Assembly: GCF_023639785.1 (NCBI RefSeq)
Contig: NZ_CP098325.1
Location: forward strand, 434,001-498,000
From: Leclercia adecarboxylata
GTDB taxonomy: Bacteria; Pseudomonadota; Gammaproteobacteria; Enterobacterales; Enterobacteriaceae
Direction of reading: 5' to 3'
Length of the DNA stretch: 64,000 nucleotides
The translations under genes and the position numbers were made by a program. Of the stretch, positions 49,559 through 59,754 are shown one piece after another. The first letter of the stretch is position 1; each line of letters starts with the position of its first letter. Below the pieces are notes generated by a model. That model was not told the DNA's origin. It saw only the letters and a program-made list of their open reading frames with translations, and did not search any database.

Positions 49559-51943
49559 ATGTTACGGTACAGCCTCTTAACCGCCGGGCTTATGCTCGGC
49601 TTTTTCGCGTTTGCCGCTCCGGCAGGCGATCTCCCCCTGATGCCCTGGCCTGCGAAGGTTGAACGGCCTGCCACCCAGGGGACGCTGGTCATCAACAATA
49701 CTTTCCAGGTGAGTGTTTCCGGGGACGATCTCGGCGATGCGGTCACCCGCCTGCGCCAGCGCGTGGCGCTGCAAACCGGCTGGACGCTCCAGCCCCAGGC
49801 CGACAAGCCGGAAAAACCGACCGTTACCATCGCCATCGCCCGCAAAGTGGCCCCGCTACCGAAACCGGACAGCGATGAAAGCTATAAGCTCACCGTCGAC
49901 GCCAGCGGGGTGAACATCACCGCTAACACCCGTTTCGGTGCGCTGCGGGCGATGGAGACCCTGCTTCAGCTGATCCAGAACGGTCCGGAGAACACCTTCC
50001 TGCCATGGATCGCCATTGAGGATGCCCCGCGCTTCCCGTGGCGCGGCCTGCTGCTCGATTCCGCCCGCCACTTTATTCCGCTGGAGGATATCAAACGCCA
50101 GATTGACGGCATGGCGGCGGCGAAACTCAACGTGCTGCATTGGCACTTAACCGACGATCAGGGCTGGCGATTTGCCTCGAAGCGCTACCCGAAACTGACC
50201 CAGCTTGCCAGCGACGGGCTGTTCTACACCCAGGATCAGATGCGCGACGTGGTGCGCTACGCCGCCGCGCGTGGCGTTCGCGTGGTGCCGGAAATTGACA
50301 TGCCCGGCCACGCCTCGGCCATCGCGGTGGCCTATCCGGAGCTGATGAGCGCCCCGGGGCCCTACGAGATGGAGCGTCACTGGGGCGTGCTCAAGCCGGT
50401 GATGGATCCCACCAAAGAGGCCACCTACACCTTTGCCGGGGCGATGATCGCCGAACTGGCGGCGATCTTCCCGGATCCCTATCTGCACATCGGCGGCGAT
50501 GAGGTGGACGACAGCCAGTGGAAAGCCAACCCGGCCATCCAGCAGTTTATGCGCGACAACAAGCTGGCCGACAGCCACGCGTTGCAGGCGTACTTCAACC
50601 GCAAGCTGGAGACGATCCTCGAGAAAAACCAGCGTCAGATGGTGGGCTGGGATGAGATCTTCCACCCGGATCTGCCGAAAAGTATTCTGATCCAGTCCTG
50701 GCAGGGGCAGGACGCGCTGGGCGAGGTGGCAAAAAAAGGCTACAGGGGGATCCTCTCCACCGGCTTCTATCTCGATCAGCCTCAGTACACTGCCTATCAC
50801 TACCGCAATGAGATCGTGCCCCAGGGGCTGAACAATGTGGACGTCATTACCGACAGCGACAGCGCCCAGAGCTGGTCATTCACCCTGCCGCGCCTGAAGG
50901 GCAGCCCGGTGGAGGGCAGCTTTACGCTGGTAAAAGGTGACGCGGGCTGGCGCGGATTTATTGATTTTAAAGGCAAATCCCGGCGGGCGGTGCAGGATAT
51001 CGAATGGCGCAGCGACAATCAGGTGACCTTCACCGTCGACACCTGGATGGGGGAGACCCGCCCGGTGGTGACGGTGAAAGACGACAAGATTGACGGCTAT
51101 TTCCTGCTGGGCAACAGCCGTTACCCGGTGACGGGCCAGCGGCTGGACGCGGTGCCGGAAGGGATCGCCCCGGCGGTGCCGGATGCCAGCCAGCAGGCCA
51201 ATCTGCTGGGCGGCGAGGCGGCGCTGTGGGCAGAAAACGTGGCGGCGCCGGTGCTGGATATCAAGCTCTGGCCGCGGGCGTTTGCGGTGGCGGAGCGGCT
51301 GTGGTCGGCGCAGGAGGTAAACGACATCGACAACATGTACACCCGCCTGCAGGCGATGGACAGCTGGTCGACGGTGTCGGTGGGGCTGCAGCAGCATGCC
51401 CGCCAGCAGGTACAGTTCACGCGCCTGGGTAACACCACCGACACGATGGCGCTGAACATCCTCGCCCAGGCCCTGGAGCCTGCCCAGTACTACACCCGTA
51501 ACCATCTCAAGTTCCAGGCCGGGAATTACGATCTCTTTGAGCCGCTGAACCGCCTGGCCGATGCGCTGTCGCCGGAGAGCAATACGGTGCGGCAGATGAA
51601 CCGCTGGGTTGAACGGCTGGTGAGCGATGCCGAAGACAGCGAAAGCGCGGAGGCGCTGCGCCATCTGTTTACCCGCTGGCAGACCAATACCCCGGACGCG
51701 CTGGCGCTGGCCGAAAACAGCTATCAGCTGAAAGCGCTCAAGCCGGTGATTCAGACGGTAGATAAACTGTCGACGATTGGGCTGCGCTTAACGGATCTGG
51801 TGGCGCGTCAGGGAACGCTGGATGATACGGAGATTGCGTCGATTCAGGCCGAGCTGGATAAGGCGGCGCAGATTCAGGATGAAGTGGTGATTGCGGCGGT
51901 CTATCCGCTGGAGAAACTGCTGCGCGCGACGCGCAATCAGTAA
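49559..51943 (+). CDS. Beta-N-acetylhexosaminidase, GH20
   Basis: A 794-residue exported glycosidase. Signal peptide MLRYSLLTAGLMLGFFAFA; GH20b-like N-terminal domain to about residue 150; catalytic TIM barrel with WHLTDDQGWR, PEIDMPGHA and the catalytic pair Asp314-Glu315 in HIGGDEVDD. A C-terminal extension of about 250 residues includes the helical tail. It should release terminal GlcNAc from chitooligosaccharides in the periplasm or outside. Convergent with the LPMO gene, suggesting a chitin-degradation module. Confidence 0.92.
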   Translation: MLRYSLLTAGLMLGFFAFAAPAGDLPLMPWPAKVERPATQGTLVINNTFQVSVSGDDLGDAVTRLRQRVALQTGWTLQPQADKPEKPTVTIAIARKVAPLPKPDSDESYKLTVDASGVNITANTRFGALRAMETLLQLIQNGPENTFLPWIAIEDAPRFPWRGLLLDSARHFIPLEDIKRQIDGMAAAKLNVLHWHLTDDQGWRFASKRYPKLTQLASDGLFYTQDQMRDVVRYAAARGVRVVPEIDMPGHASAIAVAYPELMSAPGPYEMERHWGVLKPVMDPTKEATYTFAGAMIAELAAIFPDPYLHIGGDEVDDSQWKANPAIQQFMRDNKLADSHALQAYFNRKLETILEKNQRQMVGWDEIFHPDLPKSILIQSWQGQDALGEVAKKGYRGILSTGFYLDQPQYTAYHYRNEIVPQGLNNVDVITDSDSAQSWSFTLPRLKGSPVEGSFTLVKGDAGWRGFIDFKGKSRRAVQDIEWRSDNQVTFTVDTWMGETRPVVTVKDDKIDGYFLLGNSRYPVTGQRLDAVPEGIAPAVPDASQQANLLGGEAALWAENVAAPVLDIKLWPRAFAVAERLWSAQEVNDIDNMYTRLQAMDSWSTVSVGLQQHARQQVQFTRLGNTTDTMALNILAQALEPAQYYTRNHLKFQAGNYDLFEPLNRLADALSPESNTVRQMNRWVERLVSDAEDSESAEALRHLFTRWQTNTPDALALAENSYQLKALKPVIQTVDKLSTIGLRLTDLVARQGTLDDTEIASIQAELDKAAQIQDEVVIAAVYPLEKLLRATRNQ

Positions 51944-51950
51944 AAAAACG

Positions 51951-52024
51951 CCGGGTGGCGGCTTCGCCTTACCGGGCCTACAAAAACCTGACCGTAGGCC
52001 GGGTAAGGCGAAGCCGCCACCCGG
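51951..52024. repeat. REP pair between the convergent chitin genes
   Basis: Two opposed REP palindromes (CCGGGTGGCGGCTTCGCC and GGTAAGGCGAAGCCGCCACC) follow the hexosaminidase stop. Confidence 0.85.
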
Positions 52025-52066
52025 CAAACAGATCGCACAGACCTGTTTACCGGGCATCAGGATGCC

Positions 52067-53530
52067 TTATTTTTTCAGGGTCCACGCCATGGTCCAGTGG
52101 GAACCTACACCTGGTTCGAACTGGTTAGCGCCTGGTGCGTACTGTACGCAGTAGCCGCTGTATGGCGCTTTCTTACACTGGTAAGTTTTGCCATTTTTCG
52201 GCTGCAGAACCACGGTGCCTGATTTGTAGGAGGCGATATTCTGCGGGTAGGTGTACTGGTAGTCACCTGCAGGGGTGGTATCCGTGCCAGAGGCTTCATT
52301 TTCCAGCATCATGTCAATCACGTCCTGCGCGAACAGTACGCCATCTTTGTTGGTCGCGTAGTATTTCAGCATGTGGTGACCAGCAGTGACGTCAGACAGG
52401 TTCATGGTCACGTCCTGGTTGGCGTTGTTCATGTCCTGCTTCACGTAACCTTTTTCAGCACCGGCGTGGTTCATCACACGCGCTTCCAGGTTTACATCAC
52501 CCTGGGTGTTCACGTGGAAGGTCACGGTTGCAGCGCCATTTTTGATTTTGCTGAACTGCACGTTGGTGACAGCGATATCTTCGCTGGCCTGAGTCTGCTG
52601 CTCTTCATAAGAGATAGCGACAGATTTCAGGGTGCTGCCGTCTTTCACGTAGACGTTGTTCACGCCGTGAGCCGGGTTAACCACACCGCTTTCATCTTTC
52701 ACACCGACACGCACGTCGCTGTGTGCAGCGTTAATCGCCTGCGCCAGATCGTAAGACCACTGGCTTGCCTGACCCTGGGATGCAGAGGAGATGGTCAGTT
52801 CGGTGCGCATGGAGGTCACTTCGCCGTTGGCATCAAAGAAGCGAGCGATAACTTTGTCGCCTGCGTTGATGTTGTTACCAGAGATCTGGCCATCCAGCGT
52901 TTTGGTCCACTCGGATACGACTGCCGGGGTTTCGTCGTCTGGAATGACGTTGCCGCCGTTACCGAAATCAACGTCAATTGCCTGGTAGAAGCTATTAGTG
53001 GTATCCGCAATTTCCCATACCGCGTAAATAACCTGGTAGCCAGTACGCTGAGGAACATTACAGGTCATATCCTGACGCTGAGCAGGTGCCTGGCCATTAC
53101 CGTTAACGGTACAGAAAGGCGTGGATTCAAATTGATCGCGGGTCAGCGGTTTATTTGGATTCCAGTCTTGCTTGGTAATATACCAGCGCCAGTTGGTGGT
53201 TTTATGTGGTGCAGTGTGGAACCAGGTAAATTTATTTGGGCCAGCAGTAATAGGTGTTTTAGTCCAGGCATTCAGGCTCTGGCGATCCAGCTGGGAATAT
53301 TGGGAAATACCGGCGGAAGCCAGCTGACCATCCGGCGGCAGGGCGCCAGTAGGGAAGCCAGAAGTACGTTCAACGCTCTGTGGTTCATATTGAACAGTAC
53401 CGCAGTCGATATTTTTACCCAGCTTACACATATAAGCGCGGCTGGCTGGAGATTCTACATAACCGTGAGCTAAAGCCGAGGAAGCAACCGTGAGTGTGGC
53501 AAGTGCCAGTGCAATTTTAGACAGTTTCAT
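52067..53530 (-). CDS. GbpA-like chitin-binding lytic polysaccharide monooxygenase (AA10)
   Basis: A 487-residue secreted protein, close in length to Vibrio GbpA. After signal peptide MKLSKIALALATLTVASSALA the mature protein begins with His22 (HGYVESPASR), and with His109 (TAPHKTTNWRW) forms the copper histidine brace. The AA10 domain runs to about residue 200 (QAIDVDFGNGG holds the axial-site Phe). Two GbpA-type middle domains follow, then a C-terminal chitin-binding domain (YPQNIASYKSGTVVLQ, QCKKAPYSGYCVQY). It oxidatively cleaves crystalline chitin and may promote adhesion to GlcNAc surfaces. The 5' part of the gene is visibly less GC-rich than its neighbours. Confidence 0.92.
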   Translation of the reverse strand: MKLSKIALALATLTVASSALAHGYVESPASRAYMCKLGKNIDCGTVQYEPQSVERTSGFPTGALPPDGQLASAGISQYSQLDRQSLNAWTKTPITAGPNKFTWFHTAPHKTTNWRWYITKQDWNPNKPLTRDQFESTPFCTVNGNGQAPAQRQDMTCNVPQRTGYQVIYAVWEIADTTNSFYQAIDVDFGNGGNVIPDDETPAVVSEWTKTLDGQISGNNINAGDKVIARFFDANGEVTSMRTELTISSASQGQASQWSYDLAQAINAAHSDVRVGVKDESGVVNPAHGVNNVYVKDGSTLKSVAISYEEQQTQASEDIAVTNVQFSKIKNGAATVTFHVNTQGDVNLEARVMNHAGAEKGYVKQDMNNANQDVTMNLSDVTAGHHMLKYYATNKDGVLFAQDVIDMMLENEASGTDTTPAGDYQYTYPQNIASYKSGTVVLQPKNGKTYQCKKAPYSGYCVQYAPGANQFEPGVGSHWTMAWTLKK

Positions 53531-53670
53531 TTTTTATTCCATTAAAGGGGGATCAATTCGTTTTGGGCGTGACTAGTGTTGTCCGGAATAAAAAATTAGT
53601 CATTTCAAGCTGCGATGAAAAATAATAGTGAAAATACTTGAAGGTTATTTCGCTCTGTGTATTCACCCAA

Positions 53671-53700
53671 TAAAAAAGGCAGCCCAGGCTGCCTTTTGCT
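53671..53700 (-). terminator. Intrinsic terminator of ridA
   Basis: The stem AAAGGCAGCC / GGCTGCCTTT is followed on the minus strand by T residues, 16–40 bases past the ridA stop. Confidence 0.88.
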
Positions 53701-53715
53701 TTTCAAAATCAATAA

Positions 53716-54102
53716 TTAGCGGCGCACGGCAATCGCTTCGATTTCGATTTTCACGTCTTTGGGCAGACGCGCCACTTCCACGCAGGAGCGCGCCGGGAAG
53801 CCCGCATTATTCTCGGTGAAGAAGGCTTCGTAGGTAGCGTTAACGGTGGCGAAATCGTTGAGATCTTTGACGAACACCGTCGTTTTAACGATATCGCCCA
53901 CTTTCAGGCCAGCGGTTTCAACGATCGCTTTGACGTTTTCCAGCGACTGACGCGTCTGAGCGGAGACGTCTTCCGGCACTTCACCGGTTTTTGGGTTTAC
54001 CGGGATCTGGCCGGAGGTGATGATCATGCTGCCAAGATCAACACCCTGAACGTATGGGCCGATAGCTGCAGGTGCATTTTCCGTCGCGAGTACTTTGGTC
54101 AT
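53716..54102 (-). CDS. ridA: 2-iminobutanoate/2-iminopropanoate deaminase RidA
   Basis: A 128-residue trimeric YjgF/RidA protein. The catalytic Arg lies in FPARSCVEVARLPKDVKIEIEA (quoted as FPARSCVEVARLP), with family motif ITSGQIPVNPKTGEV. It hydrolyses reactive enamine/imine by-products of PLP enzymes such as threonine dehydratase. Downstream of pyrBI, as in E. coli. Confidence 0.97.
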   Translation of the reverse strand: MTKVLATENAPAAIGPYVQGVDLGSMIITSGQIPVNPKTGEVPEDVSAQTRQSLENVKAIVETAGLKVGDIVKTTVFVKDLNDFATVNATYEAFFTENNAGFPARSCVEVARLPKDVKIEIEAIAVRR

Positions 54103-54175
54103 GATTTCTCCTGAATAACAGCGTTATGAATAGTCCCGGCCATTATAGAAAGCCGGGAATGCATTGCCACCTCAA

Positions 54176-54637
54176 TTAGTTGGCCAGCACCACATTATGT
54201 GAAAACTCTTTTTCACAGTATTTGCATTTAAGTGCGATGTCATTGGCGCGTTTTTTCACTGCAAAACTGGAGTTTACCGGCTCAGCATGGCTGATGCAGT
54301 TGCTGTTCGGGCAGACCAGCACGCGCTCAATGCGCTCCGGCAAGCTCGGACGGGATTTACCCACCACTTCGTAGTCGTCGATACGGTTGACGGTCGCTTC
54401 CGGGGCATACAGCGACAGCTGGTTAACCTGCTCGTCGGTCAGGAAGGTGTTCTCGATTTTAATCAGGTCTTTACGGCCCATCTCGCCGGAAGGCAGGTTC
54501 AGACCGATGGTGATGCGCTGGTCGGTTTCGGTCAGTTTGAACAGGGTCAGCAGCTTAAAGCCCACCTGCGCAGGGATGTGGTCAATTACGGTGCCGCGTT
54601 TGATGGCTTCGACCTGGAGTTTGTTATCGTGTGTCAT
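54176..54637 (-). CDS. pyrI: Aspartate carbamoyltransferase regulatory chain
   Basis: A 153-residue regulatory subunit. The N-terminal nucleotide-binding domain ([18 protein letters not shown]) binds CTP/ATP; the C-terminal zinc domain has four cysteines (CPNSNC…CKYCEKEF). The second of two in-frame ATGs (54637) has the correct spacing from AGGGG. Twelve bases downstream of pyrB. Confidence 0.97.
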   Translation of the reverse strand: MTHDNKLQVEAIKRGTVIDHIPAQVGFKLLTLFKLTETDQRITIGLNLPSGEMGRKDLIKIENTFLTDEQVNQLSLYAPEATVNRIDDYEVVGKSRPSLPERIERVLVCPNSNCISHAEPVNSSFAVKKRANDIALKCKYCEKEFSHNVVLAN

Positions 54638-54649
54638 TGTCATTTCCCC

Positions 54650-55582
54650 TTACAGAACTAAATCGCGATTCAGAACCAGTGCCAGTAACGCCTGGCGGGC
54701 GAAGATGCCGTTCCCGGCCTGCTGGAAGTACCAGGCGTGCGGCGTTTTATCCACGTCGGTGGTGATCTCATCGATACGCGGCAGCGGGTGCAGCACCTTC
54801 ATGTTGCTGCGCGCGCCTTCAAGGTCGCTGGCGCGCAGGACGAACTGCGCCTTAACGTTGGCGTACTCCGACGGATCCAGACGCTCTTTCTGCACGCGGG
54901 TCATATAGAGAATATCCACGTCGCCCATCACCTCTTCGATACTGGCGTGCAGGCTCCACGGAATGCCTTTCTCATCGAGCATATCGAGGATGTACTGCGG
55001 CATCGCCAGCGCGTCCGGGGCGATAAACAGGAAGCGGTTGCCGTTGAACTTCGCCAGCGCCTGGGTCAGGGAGTGGACGGTACGGCCATATTTCAGGTCC
55101 CCGACCATGGCGATGTTCAGGTTCTCCAGCCGTCCCTGGGTCTCCTGGATGGTGAACAGATCCAGCAGGGTCTGGGTCGGATGCTGGTTAGCCCCGTCAC
55201 CGGCATTCAGCACCGGCGTACCGCCGGAAAACTCGGTTGCCAGACGGGCCGCACCCTCCTGCGGGTGGCGCATCACGATGGCGTCGACGTAGGTGCCGAT
55301 CACCGAGATGGTGTCCGCCAGGGTTTCGCCTTTTTTGCCGAGCGAGGTGTTGCTGCTGTCGGAGAAGCCGACCACGCTGGCGCCCAGGCGGTGAATGGCG
55401 GTCTCAAACGACAGGCGGGTACGGGTGGAGGCTTCAAAGAAGCAGCTGGCGATCACCTTGTGCTTCAGCAGCTCCGGTTGCGGATGGGCTTTCAGTTTTG
55501 CCGCGGTCGCCAGAACCAGCTCCAGCTCTTCACGGCTGAGGTCGTTGATGGAAATGATGTGTTTTTGATAAAGCGGATTCAT
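54650..55582 (-). CDS. pyrB: Aspartate carbamoyltransferase catalytic chain
   Basis: A 310-residue catalytic subunit of pyrimidine synthesis. Motifs [16 protein letters not shown]… are seen as [12 protein letters not shown] and [10 protein letters not shown], both carbamoyl-phosphate-binding. The start at 55582 (MNPLYQKHI) follows AGGAGATAAAA; the in-frame extension to 55711 covers pyrL and the attenuator in another frame. Confidence 0.98.
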   Translation of the reverse strand: MNPLYQKHIISINDLSREELELVLATAAKLKAHPQPELLKHKVIASCFFEASTRTRLSFETAIHRLGASVVGFSDSSNTSLGKKGETLADTISVIGTYVDAIVMRHPQEGAARLATEFSGGTPVLNAGDGANQHPTQTLLDLFTIQETQGRLENLNIAMVGDLKYGRTVHSLTQALAKFNGNRFLFIAPDALAMPQYILDMLDEKGIPWSLHASIEEVMGDVDILYMTRVQKERLDPSEYANVKAQFVLRASDLEGARSNMKVLHPLPRIDEITTDVDKTPHAWYFQQAGNGIFARQALLALVLNRDLVL

Positions 55583-55603
55583 TTTTATCTCCTGACGCCG
55601 GGC

Positions 55604-55632
55604 AAAAAAAAGCCCCTCAAATGAGGGGCTTC
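55604..55632 (-). terminator. pyrBI transcription attenuator
   Basis: The hairpin AGCCCCTCA / TGAGGGGCT is followed on the minus strand by eight T residues and sits at the end of the pyrL frame, between pyrL and pyrB. Tight transcription–translation coupling at low UTP prevents it forming. Confidence 0.93.
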
Positions 55633-55721
55633 TGGAATAGGGATCGCAACGGGAAGAAAAACGGCAGGCCAGCGTCTGATTGAAGACGCGCTGGGGCACT
55701 CTGTCGTACATGTTTGAGCAT
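55617..55721 (-). CDS. pyrL: PyrL, pyrBI operon leader peptide
   Basis: A 34-residue leader starting [20 protein letters not shown], then [14 protein letters not shown]. It shares the AGLPFFFPL core with E. coli PyrL but is about ten residues shorter; its stop lies inside the attenuator stem, whereas E. coli PyrL reads through to near pyrB. An AGGAGGAAGC site precedes the ATG. Confidence 0.9.
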   Translation of the reverse strand: MLKHVRQSAPARLQSDAGLPFFFPLRSLFQKPLI

Positions 55722-55746
55722 GCTTCCTCCTGGCAAATTGTGGGGC

Positions 55747-55774
55747 ATTATACGCAGCCTGAATCATGGATCAA
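55747..55774 (-). promoter_or_regulatory. pyrBI promoter
   Basis: On the minus strand, TTGATC, a 16-base spacer, then TATAAT, followed by GCCCCACAATTTGCC, resembling the E. coli pyrBI start region. It lies about 26 bases upstream of pyrL. Confidence 0.85.
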
Positions 55775-55870
55775 GCGAATAATGCACACTTTACGCAGCG
55801 AAAACGGTTGGGCATGCATGGTTATGCGCAAGAGCAAATCCCCGCTAAAAAGTGGTGGTATGGCAGCTGA

Positions 55871-56377
<507 letters not shown>

Positions 56378-56394
56378 ATACCCCTCAACCCTCA

Positions 56395-56489
56395 CCCCTC
56401 ACCCTAACCCTCTCCCCATAGGGGAGAGGGGACTGCACGGTGCGGTCTTTTCCCCCTCGCCCCTTTGGGGAGAGGGCCGGGGTGAGGGG
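56395..56489. repeat. 95-base double-hairpin repeat (copy 2)
   Basis: Same outer arms and length as the element at 49343–49437, located between tabA and the yagE homologue. Confidence 0.85.
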
Positions 56490-56592
56490 AAAATAATTTG
56501 TGATCCAGCTTAAAAAAACCGCACTCCCTCCTTTTTCCGCATTGTCCTTCGCTTTCACCGCGTTCTAGTATGATCGTTAAATAAAAGAACAC

Positions 56593-56611
56593 TGTTCTAT
56601 AATGTAGAACA
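56593..56611. promoter_or_regulatory. Likely XynR (IclR-type) operator upstream of yagE
   Basis: A perfect 7-base inverted repeat, TGTTCTA-N5-TAGAACA, ends 23 bases before the yagE start codon. An overlapping inverted repeat, AGAAC-act-GTTCT, lies just before it. IclR-family operators have this form; the regulator gene closes the cluster. Confidence 0.65.
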
Positions 56612-56634
56612 AAACGAATCAGCAAGGAGATCTC

Positions 56635-57543
56635 ATGCCGCAGACCGTGCAGTTTTCGGGGATTATTCCCCCTGTCTCCACCATTTTTACCGCCGACGGA
56701 AAGCTGGATAAACCGGGCAGCGCCGCGCTCATCGACCACATGATCGACGCCGGCGTCGATGGCCTGTTCTTCCTGGGCAGCGGCGGCGAGTTTTCCCAGC
56801 TCAATACCGCAGAGCGCAAAGCGATCGCTGAATTCGCCATCGCCCACGTGAACCGTCGCGTGCCGGTGCTGATCGGCACCGGGGGCACCAACGCCCGGGA
56901 AACCATCGAGCTGAGCCAGCACGCCCAGCAGGCCGGTGCCGACGGCATCGTGGTGATCAACCCCTACTACTGGAAAGTGTCTGAAGCGAACCTGATCCGC
57001 TACTTTGAACAGGTGGCCGACAGCGTGACCCTGCCGGTGATCCTCTATAACTTCCCGGCGCTGACCGGGCAGGAGCTGACCCCGCAGCTGGTTAAAACCC
57101 TGGTCGACTCCCGGAGCAATATCGTCGGGATCAAAGACACCATCGACTCCGTGGCCCACCTGCGCAGCATGGTGCTGACCGTGAAAGCGGCCCACCCGCA
57201 GTTTGTGGTGCTGTGCGGCTACGACGATCACCTGTTCAACACCCTGCTGCTGGGCGGTGACGGGGCGATCTCCGCCAGCGGCAACTTTGCGCCGCAGGTG
57301 TCGGTCAGGCTGCGACAGGCCTTCCGCGACGGCGACCTGGCCCGGGCGGCGCAGTATCATCAGACTCTGCTGCAAATTCCGCAGATGTATCAGCTGGATA
57401 CGCCGTTTGTGAACGTCATTAAAGAGGCGATCGCCCTCTGCGTTCAGCCGGTCTCCACCCATGTGCTGCCGCCAGCCGGTCCGCTGGACGACGCGCGCAA
57501 GGCGCAGCTCAAAACGCTGCTGCAACAGCTCAAGCTCTGCTGA
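56635..57543 (+). CDS. yagE: 2-keto-3-deoxy-pentonate aldolase YagE (DHDPS family)
   Basis: A 302-residue class I aldolase, same length as E. coli YagE. Motifs: GLFFLGSGGEFSQL, INPYYWKVSEAN, catalytic Tyr in VILYNFPALTG and Schiff-base Lys in IVGIKDTIDS. It splits 2-keto-3-deoxypentonate to pyruvate and glycolaldehyde. First gene of the yagEFGH cluster, 15 bases before yagF. Confidence 0.93.
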   Translation: MPQTVQFSGIIPPVSTIFTADGKLDKPGSAALIDHMIDAGVDGLFFLGSGGEFSQLNTAERKAIAEFAIAHVNRRVPVLIGTGGTNARETIELSQHAQQAGADGIVVINPYYWKVSEANLIRYFEQVADSVTLPVILYNFPALTGQELTPQLVKTLVDSRSNIVGIKDTIDSVAHLRSMVLTVKAAHPQFVVLCGYDDHLFNTLLLGGDGAISASGNFAPQVSVRLRQAFRDGDLARAAQYHQTLLQIPQMYQLDTPFVNVIKEAIALCVQPVSTHVLPPAGPLDDARKAQLKTLLQQLKLC

Positions 57544-57558
57544 AGCCGGAAGGTCACG

Positions 57559-59526
57559 ATGTCGATAGAAACCATTTTTACCCCGCAGGATGACGCCTTC
57601 TATTCGGTGATCACCCACGCGGCCGGGCCGCAGGGGGCGCTGCCCCTGACCCCGCAGATGCTGATGGAATCCCCCAGCGGCAATCTGTTTGGCATGACGC
57701 AAAACGCCGGAATGGGCTGGGATGCCAATAAGCTCACCGGCAAAGAGGTGCTGATTATCGGCACCCAGGGCGGGATCCGCGCGGGGGATGGCCGCCCGGT
57801 GGCGCTGGGTTACCACACCGGCCACTGGGAGATTGGCCTGCAGATGCAGGCGGCGGCAAAAGAGATTACCCGCAACGGCGGGATCCCTTTTGCCGCGTTC
57901 GTCAGCGATCCCTGCGACGGCCGTTCCCAGGGTACCCACGGGATGTTTGACTCCCTGCCATACCGCAACGATGCGGCGATCGTGTTTCGCCGCCTGATCC
58001 GCTCCCTGCCCACGCGCCGGGCGGTGATTGGCGTGGCCACCTGCGACAAAGGCCTGCCCGCCACCATGATCGCCCTGGCCGCGATGCACACTCTGCCCAC
58101 CATTCTGGTGCCGGGCGGGGCCACGCTGCCGCCGACGTTCGGCGAAGACGCCGGGAAGGTGCAGACCATCGGGGCGCGTTACGCTAACCATGAACTCTCT
58201 TTGCAGGAAGCCGCCGAGCTGGGCTGCCGGGCCTGCGCCTCGCCGGGGGGCGGCTGTCAGTTCCTCGGCACCGCAGGCACCTCCCAGGTGGTGGCCGAAG
58301 CCTTGGGCCTGGCGCTGCCGCACTCGGCGCTGGCGCCGTCAGGCCAGGACGTGTGGCTGGAGATCTCCCGCCAGTCCGCCCGGGCGGTATTTGAGCTGGA
58401 TAACCGCGGGATCACCACCCGGGATATTCTCACCGACAAAGCGATTGAAAACGCGATGGTGATCCACGCCGCGTTTGGCGGCTCCACCAACCTGCTGCTG
58501 CACATTCCGGCCATCGCCCACGCGGCGGGCTGCGCTATTCCGGACGTGGAGCACTGGACCCGGATCAACCGCAAGGTGCCGCGGCTGGTGAGCGTCCTGC
58601 CGAACGGGCCGGATTATCACCCGACGGTGCGGGCGTTCCTTGCGGGCGGCGTGCCGGAGGTGATGCTCCATCTGCGCGATCTCGGCCTGCTGCATCTGGA
58701 TGCCATGACCGTCACCGGCCAGACGGTGGGAGAAAACCTCGACTGGTGGCAGAGCTCTGAACGGCGGGAACGCTTCCGCCAGTGCCTGCGCGAGCAGGAC
58801 GGCGTAGAACCTGACGACGTGATCCTGCCGCCGGAACGCGCTAAAGCCCGCGGGCTGACCTCCACGGTGGCCTTCCCGATGGGCAACATCGCGCCGGAAG
58901 GCTCGGTAATCAAGGCCACGGCCATCGATCCCTCAGTGGTGGGTGAAGATGGCGTCTACCGCCACACCGGCCGGGCACGGGTGTTTGTCTCAGAAGCCCG
59001 GGCGATCAAGGCGATCAAAAACGGCGAGATCGCCCAGGGCGACATCATGGTGGTGATCGGCGGCGGCCCCTCCGGTACCGGCATGGAAGAGACCTACCAG
59101 CTGACTTCAGCGCTGAAGCATATCTCCTGGGGTAAAACGGTATCGCTGATCACCGATGCCCGCTTCTCGGGCGTCTCTACCGGGGCCTGTTTTGGTCACG
59201 TTGCCCCCGAGGCGCTGGCTGGCGGGCCGATTGGCAAGCTGCGGGACAACGACATCATCGAGATTGTGGTGGATCGCCTTGCCCTGACCGGCAGCGTCAA
59301 CTTTATCGGCACGGCCCAGGCACCGCTCACCCCGCAGGAGGGGGCGATGGAGCTGGCACGTCGCGAACCGCACCCTGAACTGCATGCCCATGAATTTTTA
59401 CCGGACGATACGCGCCTGTGGGCGGCGTTACAGTCGGTGAGTGGCGGCACCTGGAAAGGCTGTATTTACGACACGGATAAAATCATCGAGGTAATTAACG
59501 CCGGTAAAAAAGCACTCGGGATTTAA
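57559..59526 (+). CDS. yagF: D-xylonate dehydratase YagF (IlvD/Edd family)
   Basis: A 655-residue dehydratase identical in length to E. coli YagF. Iron–sulfur cysteines are visible in [20 protein letters not shown] and [16 protein letters not shown]. It converts D-xylonate to 2-keto-3-deoxy-D-xylonate, the substrate of YagE. Confidence 0.94.
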   Translation: MSIETIFTPQDDAFYSVITHAAGPQGALPLTPQMLMESPSGNLFGMTQNAGMGWDANKLTGKEVLIIGTQGGIRAGDGRPVALGYHTGHWEIGLQMQAAAKEITRNGGIPFAAFVSDPCDGRSQGTHGMFDSLPYRNDAAIVFRRLIRSLPTRRAVIGVATCDKGLPATMIALAAMHTLPTILVPGGATLPPTFGEDAGKVQTIGARYANHELSLQEAAELGCRACASPGGGCQFLGTAGTSQVVAEALGLALPHSALAPSGQDVWLEISRQSARAVFELDNRGITTRDILTDKAIENAMVIHAAFGGSTNLLLHIPAIAHAAGCAIPDVEHWTRINRKVPRLVSVLPNGPDYHPTVRAFLAGGVPEVMLHLRDLGLLHLDAMTVTGQTVGENLDWWQSSERRERFRQCLREQDGVEPDDVILPPERAKARGLTSTVAFPMGNIAPEGSVIKATAIDPSVVGEDGVYRHTGRARVFVSEARAIKAIKNGEIAQGDIMVVIGGGPSGTGMEETYQLTSALKHISWGKTVSLITDARFSGVSTGACFGHVAPEALAGGPIGKLRDNDIIEIVVDRLALTGSVNFIGTAQAPLTPQEGAMELARREPHPELHAHEFLPDDTRLWAALQSVSGGTWKGCIYDTDKIIEVINAGKKALGI

Positions 59527-59546
59527 TTATATTTATCACGCCTGTC

Positions 59547-59586
59547 GCCTGCGGAAAGTATTCCGCGGGCGGCTTTGTTGTTTTTG
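59547..59586 (+). terminator. Intrinsic terminator between yagF and yagG
   Basis: The stem GCCTGCGGAA-agta-TTCCGCGGGC is followed by GGC and a T-rich tract. It splits yagEF from yagGH; the 228-base gap (59527–59754) is otherwise AT-rich and probably carries a second promoter. An inverted repeat TGTGAATTCAGCACA near 59720 is one base short of the CRP-site spacing. Confidence 0.75.
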
Positions 59587-59754
59587 TTATTGGTGATTTA
59601 AAACAATTACTTATGTTATTTCGATGGGTATCACAAAAGCAAAATAACGTAATTCAGAAACAAGATATGACCATTGTTGGTTAATTGAACAGCTCATTAC
59701 ACTCTATTAACACGATGTTGTGAATTCAGCACACTAAATAAGGGTGTATTTCTG

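Noticed and set aside
56404..58323. 639-residue open frame on the minus strand
   Set aside because: Antisense to yagE and yagF; the true genes are on the plus strand with clear family motifs.
59711..59735. CRP site upstream of yagG
   Set aside because: TGTGAATTCAGCACA is one base short of the 16-base TGTGA-N6-TCACA spacing.
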